Source: Acidovorax temperans (GTDB lineage Bacteria; Pseudomonadota; Gammaproteobacteria; Burkholderiales; Burkholderiaceae_C). From it: a stretch of DNA of 64,000 nt. This document shows, one piece after another, positions 26,885 through 35,267 of this stretch. The notes beneath the pieces were generated by a model. It did not search any database and was not told the DNA's origin. It was given only the letters and a program-made list of their open reading frames with translations. Each line of letters begins with the position of its first letter. Position 1 is the stretch's first letter. The stretch spans positions 738,125 to 802,124 of the forward strand of contig NZ_VFPV01000003.1 of NCBI RefSeq assembly GCF_006716905.1, read 5' to 3'. The translations under genes were made by a program, and so were the position numbers.

Positions 26885-28669
26885 ATGAACATCCGGCAAA
26901 CCCTGCTGTCCGCCAGCCTTGCGCTGGCCCTGGCCAGCCTTGCGGCCTGCAGTGCGACCCCGCCGCAAGCGTCCACCGCGCCTGCTGCAGTGCAACAGAC
27001 ATCCGCTGCCGCAGCCGCCAGCGCCGCCTATGACTTCGACATGGACGTGTTCCACCCCGTGGTGGCCAACAACGGCATGGTGGCCACTGAGCAAGAGCTG
27101 GCCTCGCGCATCGGGCTCGATATTCTGAAAGCCGGTGGCAACGCCGTGGACGCAGCCGTGGGCATTGGCTTTGCGCTGGCCGTGGCGCTGCCCAACGCAG
27201 GCAACCTGGGCGGGGGCGGCTTCATGATGGTGCATGACGCCAAGACGGGCAAATCCGTGGCGCTGGACTTCCGCGAAGTGGCCCCCCTCAAGGCCACGCG
27301 CAACATGTACCTGGACGACAAGGGCAATGTCATCAATGGCAAGTCGCTCTACACCCACTACGCCGTGGGCGTGCCGGGCACCGTGGCGGGCATGGAGCAT
27401 GCGTTGAAGAAATGGGGCACCATGCCGCTGGACAAGGTGATTGCACCCTCCATCGCGCTGGCAGAAAAGGGCTTCCCTGTGAGCGAAACCCTGGCCAAGA
27501 TCTTGCGCCAGGAGCAAAAGAACATGGGCAAGTGGCCCGCCACCACCGAGATCTTCTGGAAGGACGGCGCGCCCCTGAAGCGTGGCGACCTGCTGGTGCA
27601 AAAAGACCTGGCCCAATCGATGCGCCTGATTGCGCAGCAAGGCGCCAAGGCCTTCTACGAAGGCGCCATCGCCCAGAAGATTGCCGCCGAAATGGCCCCG
27701 CACGCCGGTGCCGTGACGCTGCAAGACCTGCGCGAATACAAGGTGGCCGAGCGCGAGCCCGTGCGCGGCACCTACCGTGGCTACGAAGTGGTGACCATGC
27801 CCCCGCCCTCTTCCGGCGGCACGCACCTGGTGCAAATTTTGAACATGCTGGAGCAGTGGCCCCTGGCCCAGTGGGGCCAGAACAGCGCGCAAACGCTGCA
27901 CCACATGGCTGAAAGCAGCAAGCTGGCCTATGCCGACCGCTCTGAATACCTGGGTGACCCCGACTTCGTGAAGATCCCCTTGAAGGGCCTGACCTCCAAG
28001 CGCTACGCCGAATCGCTGGCCAAGACCATCGACCCCAACCGCGCTCGTCCTGCCAAAGAGATCAAGCCCGGCCAGCCCCAGCCGTATGAAAGCGACCAGA
28101 CCACCCACTACTCGGTGGTGGACAAGGCGGGCAATGCCGTGGCCGTGACCTACACGCTGAACACCAACTTTGGCAGCGGCATCGTCGCCAAGGGCACCGG
28201 CATCTTGCTGAACAACGAGATGGACGACTTTGCCGCCAAGCCCGGCGTGGCCAACGCCTACGGCCTGGTCGGCGGCGACGCCAACGCGGTGGCCGCCAAG
28301 AAGCGCCCCCTGTCTTCCATGACGCCCACCCTGGTGCTCAAAGACGGCAAGCCCACGCTGGTGACCGGCAGCCCCGGCGGCGCCCGCATCATCACCACCG
28401 TGCTGCAAACCGTGGTGAACACCATCGACTTTGGCAACAACCCCGCCGAAGCCGCCGCAGCCCCCCGCGTGCACCACCAGTGGACGCCTGATGAGCTGCG
28501 CGTGGAAAAGGGCCTCTCGCCCGACACGCTGGCCCTGCTCAAGCAACGCGGCCACAACATCGCAGTGAAGCCTTCGATGGGCCGTACGCAGACCATCCAG
28601 ATCCGCAACGGGCAGCTGTATGGCTACTCTGATCCACGCAACCCCGATGGGCAGACCTTGGGGTACTGA
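26885..28669 (+). CDS. ggt: Gamma-glutamyltransferase (lipoprotein)
   Basis: Self-processing periplasmic enzyme that hydrolyses or transfers the gamma-glutamyl group of glutathione and related compounds. The ATG at 26885 has AGGAG upstream and gives 594 residues. A lipoprotein-type signal ends ASLAAC. The sequence is close to the E. coli Ggt pattern: LKAGGNAVDAAVGIGFALAV, LGGGGFMMVHD, SSGGTHLVQILNMLE. The autocleavage and nucleophile Thr407 lies in QTTHYSVVDKAGNAVAV, followed by TLNTNFGSGI, LNNEMDDFA and GSPGGARIITTV. The C-terminus YGYSDPRNPDGQTLGY is intact. It has its own strong terminator. Confidence 0.95.
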   Translation: MNIRQTLLSASLALALASLAACSATPPQASTAPAAVQQTSAAAAASAAYDFDMDVFHPVVANNGMVATEQELASRIGLDILKAGGNAVDAAVGIGFALAVALPNAGNLGGGGFMMVHDAKTGKSVALDFREVAPLKATRNMYLDDKGNVINGKSLYTHYAVGVPGTVAGMEHALKKWGTMPLDKVIAPSIALAEKGFPVSETLAKILRQEQKNMGKWPATTEIFWKDGAPLKRGDLLVQKDLAQSMRLIAQQGAKAFYEGAIAQKIAAEMAPHAGAVTLQDLREYKVAEREPVRGTYRGYEVVTMPPPSSGGTHLVQILNMLEQWPLAQWGQNSAQTLHHMAESSKLAYADRSEYLGDPDFVKIPLKGLTSKRYAESLAKTIDPNRARPAKEIKPGQPQPYESDQTTHYSVVDKAGNAVAVTYTLNTNFGSGIVAKGTGILLNNEMDDFAAKPGVANAYGLVGGDANAVAAKKRPLSSMTPTLVLKDGKPTLVTGSPGGARIITTVLQTVVNTIDFGNNPAEAAAAPRVHHQWTPDELRVEKGLSPDTLALLKQRGHNIAVKPSMGRTQTIQIRNGQLYGYSDPRNPDGQTLGY

Positions 28670-28715
28670 AAACTGCCAAAGCACCCGCGCTGACAGGCGG
28701 CTGATGCCAACACAG

Positions 28716-28749
28716 AAAAGGGGCCGCACATTCTGCGGCCCCTTTTTTT
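28716..28749 (+). terminator. Intrinsic terminator after ggt
   Basis: GGGGCCGCA pairs with TGCGGCCCC around CATTC; flanking AAAA/TTTT extends the stem to 13 bp, with a T7 run. Begins 46 bp past the ggt stop. Confidence 0.93.
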
Positions 28750-28818
28750 ATGGACTGGGCCTTGTGCAGAGGGGTGCCTCACAGCTTGCAGGTCGCCGCA
28801 CGGCGGTCAATCCACTGC

Positions 28819-28860
28819 GCGGATGTCGGGCTTGTGTGCACCTCCCGACACTCTGTCCGC
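28819..28860. repeat. Imperfect inverted repeat before the serine hydrolase
   Basis: TGTCGGG/CCCGACA around a 13-nt loop, with outer GCGGA/TCCGC separated by a bulge, in the 310-bp ggt to hydrolase gap. No gene was seen in the gap besides the ggt terminator. Function unknown. Confidence 0.35.
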
Positions 28861-28981
28861 ACGCGATGATGCACACTCGGCAACATCAACAAAACGGGCC
28901 GCGCCCGCAGCGCAAGACACCACACATGCGGCGAAATGTGTACTGCGGGTTACAGGCTTTGGGCACCCTAAGGAGACAAAC

Positions 28982-30190
28982 GTGGCATTGAAAAAAGTAG
29001 TGCTGGGCACACTGGTCGTTGTGGCGGCCGCCGCCGTGGGCGGCTGGTTCAGCCTGGACAAGGAAACGCGCGGGCTTTTGGCCACCGTGCCCACCAACCG
29101 CGATTTGCTGTTCTGGACGCAGCCGCAACGCGACGCCGCCTTCCGCGCGCTGGACCGCATCCCGCTGCTGGCCAAGGCCAACGTGGTGCCCGCCAGCGGC
29201 ACGCCATCACCCCTGCCCCCAGGGCCGCCCCTGAAGCTCAGGAGCGATGTGGATGCCTACATGGCAGGCCAGCGCAGCGCTGCGCTGCTGGTGGTGCACG
29301 ACGGCAAGCTGCGGCTGGAACGCTATGGCCTGGACTTTGATGCCGCAGGCCGCTGGACCAGTTTCTCTGTGGCCAAGTCACTCACCTCCACCCTGGTGGG
29401 CGCTGCGGTCAAAGACGGCTTCATCCAGAGCCTGGACGACAAGGTCAGCGTCTACATCCCCGAGCTGAAAGGCTCTGCCTACGACGATGTGAGCGTTCGG
29501 CAACTGCTGACCATGACATCTGGCGTGAAGTGGAATGAAGACTACGCCGACCCGAATTCAGACGTGGCCAAGTTCAACAACCACCAGCCCGAACCCGGCG
29601 TGGAAGCGCTGGTGAGCTACATGCGCAAGCTACCGCGCGATGTACCGGCAGGCACCCGCTGGCTGTACAGCACGGGCGAGACCAACCTGGTGGGCACCCT
29701 GGTGCAGCAGGCCACCAAAAAGCCCCTGGCCACCTACCTGGCAGAAAAAGTGTGGGGCCCGGCAGGCATGGAGCAGCAGGCCACCTGGCTTCTGAGCAAA
29801 ACCGGCAAGGAGATTGGCGGCTGCTGCGTGCAGGCATCGCCACGCGACTATGCCCGCCTGGGCATGTTCATCCTGAATGGCGCGCAAGTAAACGGCCAGA
29901 GCATCGTGCCCGAGGGCTGGTGGGCCGAGGCCACCACCAAGCGCGCCGACATTGGCCGCCCCGGGCGCGGCTATGGCTACCAGTGGTGGACCTATGACGA
30001 CGGCAGCTATGCGGCCCGAGGCATTTTCGGCCAGGGCATCTTCATCGACCCCCAACGCAAGCTGGTGATCGTGTCGAACGCCAACTGGGCCCATGGGGCG
30101 CGAGACCCCCAGGCCACCGAGGCGCGCGAGAACTTCTACCGCGAAGTGCAGCAGGTGATTGACGAGGAAGCACGGGCGCCGCGCCCATAG
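28982..30190 (+). CDS. Serine hydrolase, class C beta-lactamase family
   Basis: Penicillin-binding-protein-like hydrolase of 402 residues, probably an esterase or peptidase rather than a true beta-lactamase. The GTG at 28982 is chosen because AGGAG lies about 7 nt upstream and an N-terminal hydrophobic anchor follows (VVLGTLVVVAAAAVGGWFSL). Catalytic SxxK is in WTSFSVAKSLTSTLVG. The second motif is YSTGETNLVG (Tyr of YxN type). The third region is GIFGQGIFIDP. SPRDYARLGMFILNGAQV is also typical of the family. The substrate is unknown, and neighbouring genes give no clue. Confidence 0.85.
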   Translation: MALKKVVLGTLVVVAAAAVGGWFSLDKETRGLLATVPTNRDLLFWTQPQRDAAFRALDRIPLLAKANVVPASGTPSPLPPGPPLKLRSDVDAYMAGQRSAALLVVHDGKLRLERYGLDFDAAGRWTSFSVAKSLTSTLVGAAVKDGFIQSLDDKVSVYIPELKGSAYDDVSVRQLLTMTSGVKWNEDYADPNSDVAKFNNHQPEPGVEALVSYMRKLPRDVPAGTRWLYSTGETNLVGTLVQQATKKPLATYLAEKVWGPAGMEQQATWLLSKTGKEIGGCCVQASPRDYARLGMFILNGAQVNGQSIVPEGWWAEATTKRADIGRPGRGYGYQWWTYDDGSYAARGIFGQGIFIDPQRKLVIVSNANWAHGARDPQATEARENFYREVQQVIDEEARAPRP

Positions 30191-30370
30191 CGGCATCACC
30201 CCAGGGTGCGGCCCTGCCTAGGCTGTACGCTGGTCGGCAGATGCGCCGGATCAGTGCCGCACCAAAGCACCGTCCACCTGCGCGCAAGCCCCGTTCCTCA
30301 GGGTTGTCCAGAATGCCGACGCAGCTGCCACGGCCCCTACACTGGGGCATAGCCACCCCACGGACCTACC

Positions 30371-30603
30371 ATGACAGTTACCTGGACACCACAGCCCCCC
30401 CCACCAGCTGGGTGGCGAACCTGAATGGGCAGCCTGTCTGCATTCTCAAGGGCAAAGACATTGGCGGATGGACGGCGACCTGGATGGGTGACCGCCTGTG
30501 GCAGCCACCAGCCCACTTGCCCAGGGCCACGCCGCAGCCCATGAGCTTTTTCAGCAGCCTGGAAGATGCCAAGGCTGCGGTGGAACAGGCTTTGGCCACC
30601 TGA
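30371..30603 (+). CDS. Small ORF, possibly frameshifted in a C8 tract
   Basis: The 3' two-thirds (SWVANLNGQPVCILKGKDIG, then GWTATWMGDRLWQPPAHLP and SFFSSLEDAKAAVEQALA) look like a genuine small protein. The natural ATG at 30371 (MTVTWTPQ) is in a different frame. The two frames would join if the run of eight C at 30395-30402 had one more C (or two fewer), giving MTVTWTPQPPPTSWVANLN. Otherwise the frame would need to start upstream, for example at 30313, without family support. I do not recognise the family. The gene may be slipping, broken or mis-sequenced. Confidence 0.45.
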
Positions 30604-30610
30604 GCCGGCC

Positions 30611-30628
30611 AAGGCTTCAAGCCTTTTT
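30611..30628 (+). terminator. Weak terminator-like hairpin after the small ORF
   Basis: AAGGCT and AGCCTT pair around TCA, followed by TTT; directly before a palindromic repeat. Confidence 0.4.
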
Positions 30629-30678
30629 GGCACCTGGCGCTTAATACATAAGCGCAAGCAGCTACAAAATCAATAGCA
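30625..30678 (-). repeat. Palindromic repeat overlapping the 3' end of ttuD
   Basis: TTTTTGGCACCTGGCGCTTA, ATACATAAGCGCAAGCAGCT, ACAAAATCAATAGC on the plus strand. On the minus strand it supplies the last codons (Leu-Leu-Ile-Leu) and the TAG stop of ttuD. Confidence 0.85.
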
Positions 30679-31978
30679 CCCTAAAGTCATTCACATTGGT
30701 GTGCGTGGGCCCGGTCACCACCAGATCACCTAAAGCGCTGAAGTAGCCGTAGGCGTCGTTGCGGTCCAGATGGTCGTCGAGCCGCAAACCCAGGGCGCGG
30801 CCACGGGCCAAGGTGTCCGGCGTGACGATGGCGCCCGCGTTGTCTTCTACACCGTCGATGCCATCGGTGTCAGCCGCCAGGGCCCACACGCCGCTCTGGC
30901 CTTGCAGGGCCTGGGCCAGGCCCATGCAGAACTCACCTGCGCGGCCACCTCGGCCTTTGGGGGCGCCTTCGGACCGAGGGCGCACCGTCACCGTGGTTTC
31001 ACCGCCTGACAGCAGCACACAGGGGCGTTCAAACGGCGCCCCGCGCTGGGCCACGGCGCGGGCCAGGGCCGCGTGCACCTTGCCCACTTCGCGCGATTCG
31101 CCTTCTATTTCGTCCGACAGGATGTGCGCGGCCCAGCCTGCAGCGCGGGCGGCCTGGGCTGCGGCTTCGAGCGACTGCTGCGGGGTGGCGATGAGGTGCA
31201 CGGCGTGGCCTGCAAACACGGCGTCGCCGGGCTTGGGGGTTTCGAGCAGGCCCGCTTCCAGCGCCCCGCGCACGGCGGGAGGCACGGTGATGCGGTAGCG
31301 GTCCAGAATCGCCAGCGCATCGGCGCAGGTGCTGGCATCGGGCACGGTGGGGCCGCTGGCGATGATGGAAGGGTCGTCGCCCGGCACATCGCTGATGGTG
31401 AGGGTGACCACACGCGCCGGAGCGCAAGCCGCCGCCAGCCGCCCGCCCTTGATGCGCGAGAGGTGCTTGCGCACGCAGTTCATCTCGCCAATGGCGGCAC
31501 CGCTGGCCAGCAGTTCTTTGTTGATGCGCTGCTTTTCGGCCAGCGTGAGGCCATCGGCAGGCAGCGTGAGCAAGGCCGAGCCGCCGCCGGAGATGAGGCA
31601 GATCACCAAGTCATCGGCCGTGAGCCCCTGGGTGAGCGCCAGCATGCGCTCGGCCGCCTGCAGGCCTGCGGCATCAGGCACGGGGTGGGCGGCCTCGACC
31701 ACTTCAATGCGCTGCCTCAGGCCCGCCGGTCGGGGCGGAATGTGGTCGTAGCGGGTGACGACCAGGCCGCCGAGCGGGGCATCGGCAGGCCACAGCGCCT
31801 CCAGCGCCTGCGCCATGGAGCCCCCGGCCTTGCCCGCACCCAGCACCAGCGTGCGTCCTTTGGGTAGAGCAGGCAGATGGGCTTGAAGGCCTTGCAGGGG
31901 CTGTGCGCTTTGCACCGCCACGTCGTACAGGTGGCGCAAGAAGGCGGTGGGATTCTGGCGAGGGTCAGGCATGGTCAT
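30662..31978 (-). CDS. ttuD: Glycerate 2-kinase (TtuD/MOFRL family)
   Basis: Phosphorylates glycerate for entry into glycolysis; in tartrate loci it replaces hydroxypyruvate reductase as named earlier. It has 438 residues from the ATG at 31978 (a GTG 24 nt upstream is possible). The N-terminal DUF4147 part has LVLGAGKAGGSMAQALE, LISGGGSALLTLP and NCVRKHLSRIKGGRLA. The C-terminal MOFRL domain has VLLSGGETTVTV, GRGGRAGEFCMGLA and ALAADTDGIDGVEDNAGA. It is the last gene of ttuC-Bug-ttuD. Its C-terminal LLIL and stop codon lie in a dispersed repeat, so the native C-terminus may have been altered slightly. Confidence 0.9.
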   Translation of the reverse strand: MTMPDPRQNPTAFLRHLYDVAVQSAQPLQGLQAHLPALPKGRTLVLGAGKAGGSMAQALEALWPADAPLGGLVVTRYDHIPPRPAGLRQRIEVVEAAHPVPDAAGLQAAERMLALTQGLTADDLVICLISGGGSALLTLPADGLTLAEKQRINKELLASGAAIGEMNCVRKHLSRIKGGRLAAACAPARVVTLTISDVPGDDPSIIASGPTVPDASTCADALAILDRYRITVPPAVRGALEAGLLETPKPGDAVFAGHAVHLIATPQQSLEAAAQAARAAGWAAHILSDEIEGESREVGKVHAALARAVAQRGAPFERPCVLLSGGETTVTVRPRSEGAPKGRGGRAGEFCMGLAQALQGQSGVWALAADTDGIDGVEDNAGAIVTPDTLARGRALGLRLDDHLDRNDAYGYFSALGDLVVTGPTHTNVNDFRVLLIL

Positions 31979-32019
31979 GGCGAGGCATTGTGACGCAAGC
32001 ACCGTCGCGCTGGCCCGGC

Positions 32020-33009
32020 TTACTCCAGCACCACCTTGGCCTCTTTCACCAGGCGCGCAAAGCGCTCGGTGTCGTCCTTGATCTGGCGGGCCATTTGCTG
32101 GGGTGTATCGCCAATGGGGTCGGCGCCAATGTCGTCCATCTTCTTGCGGAAGTCGGGCGACTGGATGATCTTGACCATCTCGGTGTTCAGCCGCGTCACC
32201 ACCTCCTTGGGCGTACCTGCAGGGGCCAGCACGCCAAACCAGGTGCCCAGGTCAAAGCCCTTGAGCCCAGCCTCGTCCAGTGTGGGTACATCGGGCAGCG
32301 CGGCAGAGCGCTTGGCCGTGGTCACCGCCAGCGCACGCAGCTTGCCCGCCTTGATGTGGGGCAGCACGGGAGTGATGGTGTCGAACGACATGGTGATCTG
32401 CCCGCCCAGCAAGTCGGTGGTCATGGGGCCGCTGCCCTTGTAGGGCACATGCAGCAGCTGCACCCCGGCCATGGCTTCAAACTGCGCGCCAATCAGGTGC
32501 TGACCCGTGCCATTGCCGTTGGAACCGAAGGTGAACTTGCCTGGCGCCCGCTTGGCCTGGGCGATCAGCTCGGGCACCGTGCGGCTAGAGCTGTCGGCCT
32601 GCACCACCAGCACATTGGGCACCATGGCCACGGTGGTGACAGGGGCCAGGTCTTTCTGAAAGTCGTACGCCAGCTTGCGGTACACGCTGGTGGCAATGGT
32701 GTGGTGCACCGCCCCCATCAGCAGGGTGTAGCCATCGGGTTTGGCTTTCGCCACAAAGTCGGCGCCCAGCGTGGCGCCTGCACCGGGTTTGTTCTCCACG
32801 ATGACGGGCTGGCCCAGGCTCTTGGCCAGCTCTTGCCCCAGCGCGCGGGCCAGCACATCGGTCGTGCCTCCTGCGGGGAAGGGCACGATCAGGCTGACGG
32901 CTTTGGTGGGCCAGGCCTGGGCTGCGGCCGTGGTAGCCAAAGCACACAGCAGGGCAGCGCCTGCCAAGTGGCGCAAAGTGTGGCGCTTGGGGGATTGAAA
33001 CGTCGTCAT
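32020..33009 (-). CDS. Bug-type TTT solute-binding protein, tartrate locus
   Basis: Periplasmic receptor of the tripartite tricarboxylate transporter (Bug) family, 329 residues from the ATG at 33009 (GGAG upstream). The signal peptide ends TTAAAQ, followed by the family opening AWPTKAVSLIVPFPAGGTTD. GQPVIVENKPGAGATLG, PDGYTLLMG and LRALAVTTAKRSAALPDVPT are family hallmarks. It lies between ttuC and ttuD, which suggests binding of tartrate or a similar dicarboxylate. No TctA/TctB membrane genes lie nearby, so it must use a distant permease, common for the expanded Bug family in Burkholderiales. Confidence 0.92.
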   Translation of the reverse strand: MTTFQSPKRHTLRHLAGAALLCALATTAAAQAWPTKAVSLIVPFPAGGTTDVLARALGQELAKSLGQPVIVENKPGAGATLGADFVAKAKPDGYTLLMGAVHHTIATSVYRKLAYDFQKDLAPVTTVAMVPNVLVVQADSSSRTVPELIAQAKRAPGKFTFGSNGNGTGQHLIGAQFEAMAGVQLLHVPYKGSGPMTTDLLGGQITMSFDTITPVLPHIKAGKLRALAVTTAKRSAALPDVPTLDEAGLKGFDLGTWFGVLAPAGTPKEVVTRLNTEMVKIIQSPDFRKKMDDIGADPIGDTPQQMARQIKDDTERFARLVKEAKVVLE

Positions 33010-33101
33010 GGCTTGTCTCCAATATCGTTCTGTGAAGGGGTACCCCACCCTCGCACCTCTTGCCGGGAGCGTATTGGCGAGGGGAATGGATGCAGGGGGA
33101 A

Positions 33102-34181
33102 TCAGGCAGCGGTGGCCAGTCGCTCGCACACAGCACGGGTTACCTGTCCTGTGGTGGCTTTGCCGCCCAGGTCGCCGGTGTGCAAGGCGGCATCGGCGGT
33201 GACTTGCTCGATGGCAGCCATCAGGCGCTTTGCGGCGGCGTGCTCACCCAGATGTTCGAGCAGCATCACGCAACTCCAGAACGTGCCCACGGGGTTGGCC
33301 AGGCCCTTGCCCATGATGTCAAAGGCAGAGCCGTGGATGGGCTCGAACATGCTGGGGTAGCGGCGCTCGGGGTCAATGTTGCCGGTGGGCGCAATGCCCA
33401 GGCTACCCGCGAGTGCAGCGGCCAGGTCGCTCAGGATGTCGGCATGCAGGTTGGTAGCAACGATGGTGTCGAGCGTGGCGGGGCGGTTGACCATGCGGGC
33501 GGTGGCTGCGTCCACCAGCTCCTTGTCCCACCTCACATCAGGAAACTCCTGACTGATCTGTAGCGCAATCTCGTCCCACATCACCATGGCGTGGCGCTGG
33601 GCATTGCTTTTGGTGATGACGGTGAGCAGCTTGCGGGGGCGCGACTGGGCCAAGCGGAAGGCAAATCGCATGATGCGCTCCACCCCGGCGCGGGTCATCA
33701 CGCTCAGGTCGGTGGCCACCTCGATGGGATGGCCCTGGTGGGCGCGGCCGCCCACGCCGGCGTATTCACCTTCGGAGTTTTCGCGCACGATGACCCAGTC
33801 CAGGTCTTGCGGCGCGCAGCGCTTGAGGGGTGCATCAATGCCCGGCAGGATGCGCGTGGGCCGCACGTTGGCGTACTGATCGAACCCCTGACAAATCTTC
33901 AGCCGCAGGCCCCACAGCGTGATGTGGTCGGGGATGTGCGGGTCGCCTGCCGAGCCGAACAGGATGGCGTCCTTGTCCCGCAATTGCGCCAGCCCATCAG
34001 CGGGCATCATCTCGCCGTGGGCGCGGTACCAGTCGCCACCCCAGCCGTAGCTGGTGAATTCAAATGCCAGGCCGGGCTGCGATGCAGCCAAGGCTTGCAG
34101 CACCTCTTGCCCCGCGGGAATCACCTCTTTGCCAATGCCGTCACCGGGAATGCACGCAATGCGGTACGTCTTGCTCGTCAT
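33102..34181 (-). CDS. ttuC: Tartrate dehydrogenase/decarboxylase
   Basis: NAD-dependent beta-decarboxylating dehydrogenase of the isocitrate/isopropylmalate family; acts on tartrate and D-malate. It has 359 residues. It begins MTSKTYRIACIPGDGIGKEV. The substrate Arg region reads YANVRPTRILPGID. WVIVRENSEGEYAGVGGR is characteristic of TtuC/DmlA. The metal-binding Asp residues lie in NLHADILSDLAAAL, and the NAD-binding part is FEPIHGSAFDIMGKGLANP. AGGAGA is about 9 nt upstream of the ATG. It is the first gene of the ttuC-Bug-ttuD transcription unit and divergent from a LysR gene. Together the unit can turn tartrate into glycerate and phosphoglycerate. Confidence 0.93.
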   Translation of the reverse strand: MTSKTYRIACIPGDGIGKEVIPAGQEVLQALAASQPGLAFEFTSYGWGGDWYRAHGEMMPADGLAQLRDKDAILFGSAGDPHIPDHITLWGLRLKICQGFDQYANVRPTRILPGIDAPLKRCAPQDLDWVIVRENSEGEYAGVGGRAHQGHPIEVATDLSVMTRAGVERIMRFAFRLAQSRPRKLLTVITKSNAQRHAMVMWDEIALQISQEFPDVRWDKELVDAATARMVNRPATLDTIVATNLHADILSDLAAALAGSLGIAPTGNIDPERRYPSMFEPIHGSAFDIMGKGLANPVGTFWSCVMLLEHLGEHAAAKRLMAAIEQVTADAALHTGDLGGKATTGQVTRAVCERLATAA

Positions 34182-34270
34182 GAAACCTGTCTCCTGTAGT
34201 TGGGTGGCGCGCCACGGGTGCGCCGGACGAAGACAAATCTACCGGCTTCGCATTCACAAAACCATTCTTC

Positions 34271-34291
34271 AAGTTATCCTATTGTTAACTT
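34271..34291. promoter_or_regulatory. Candidate operator in the ttuC/LysR divergent region
   Basis: Perfect inverted repeat AAGTTA-N9-TAACTT centred 21 bp before the LysR start. Its position and dyad length fit a LysR-type site controlling both directions. Confidence 0.5.
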
Positions 34292-34301
34292 CAAAGAAAC
34301 A

Positions 34302-35216
34302 ATGAGCACACCTTTGTCGGCCCCCTCGGAGATGGGCTTTTTCAGCCTCCTGGCGCGTTGCGGCAGCTTCTCGGCCACAGCACGCGAGCTGAATGTGACC
34401 ACGCCCGCCGTCAGCAAAAGGCTGGCACAGATGGAAACGCGCCTGGGTGTGCAACTGGTCAACCGCACAACCCGCCGCGTGAGCCTGACACCCGAGGGCG
34501 AGACCTACCTGCAGCATGCGCGGCGCATCCTGGCCGAGATTGACGACATGGAGCAGCTGGTTTCGCGCACCCTGGCCACGCCGCAAGGCCTGCTGCGCGT
34601 GAACGCCACGCTGGGCTTTGGGCGTAGCCACATTGCGCCGCTGATTTCAGATTTTGTGCGCCAGCACCCACTGGTGCAGGTGCAACTGCAACTTTCGGTA
34701 GACCCACCACCGCTAGCCGCCGATGCGTTTGACGTGTGCATCCGCTTTGGCGAGCCGCCCGACGCCCGCGTGATTGCCCGTCGCATTGCACCCAACCGGC
34801 GCCTGCTGTGCGCGGCGCCCGCCTACCTGGAGCGCCGGGGCACCCCCAAGTTGCCCAGCGACCTGGCACGGCATGACTGCATAGGCATCCGCCAGGGCGA
34901 CGATGCCTATGGCCAGTGGCGGCTGACGGCCGGGCGCAAGACCGAAGTGGTGAAGGTGCGCGGCGCACTGAGCACCAACGACGGCGAGATCGCCGTGAAC
35001 TGGGCGCTGGACGGCCACGGCATCGTGATGCGAGCCGAATGGGACGTGGCCCGCTACCTGCGCAGTGGCCGCCTGGTACAGGTGCTGGCAGACCACCAGA
35101 CACCCCCGGCGGATATCTACGCCATTTACCCCCAACGCCACCAGACAGCCGCGCGCGTGCGCGCGTTTGTAGACTTTCTGGCAGAACACTTCGCCACCAG
35201 CTCGCCAGGGCACTGA
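34302..35216 (+). CDS. LysR-family regulator of the tartrate genes
   Basis: Protein of 304 residues from the ATG at 34302. The N-terminal helix-turn-helix (FSLLARCGSFSATARELNVT, TPAVSKRLAQMETRLGVQLV) is followed by the usual linker NRTTRRVSLTPEGETYL. The C-terminal effector domain (LLRVNATLGFGRSHIAPLI, FDVCIRFGEPPDARVIARRI) resembles the GcvA/DsdC-like group often found beside ttuC (TtuA in Agrobacterium). Divergence from ttuC with a clear dyad between them supports control of the tartrate operon. The following gntR starts 51 bp downstream and is probably unrelated. Confidence 0.88.
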   Translation: MSTPLSAPSEMGFFSLLARCGSFSATARELNVTTPAVSKRLAQMETRLGVQLVNRTTRRVSLTPEGETYLQHARRILAEIDDMEQLVSRTLATPQGLLRVNATLGFGRSHIAPLISDFVRQHPLVQVQLQLSVDPPPLAADAFDVCIRFGEPPDARVIARRIAPNRRLLCAAPAYLERRGTPKLPSDLARHDCIGIRQGDDAYGQWRLTAGRKTEVVKVRGALSTNDGEIAVNWALDGHGIVMRAEWDVARYLRSGRLVQVLADHQTPPADIYAIYPQRHQTAARVRAFVDFLAEHFATSSPGH

Positions 35217-35239
35217 GCGCGCCAATCGTCCACCAAAAC

Positions 35240-35247
35240 TGTATACA
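35240..35247. promoter_or_regulatory. TGTATACA box before gntR-puuE
   Basis: Perfect palindrome 20 bp before the gntR start. Identical to the box at 26752-26759 upstream of uraH. Suggests autoregulation and a shared purine-catabolic regulon. Confidence 0.5.
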
Positions 35248-35267
35248 AAACACCGCTTGCCGCTATC

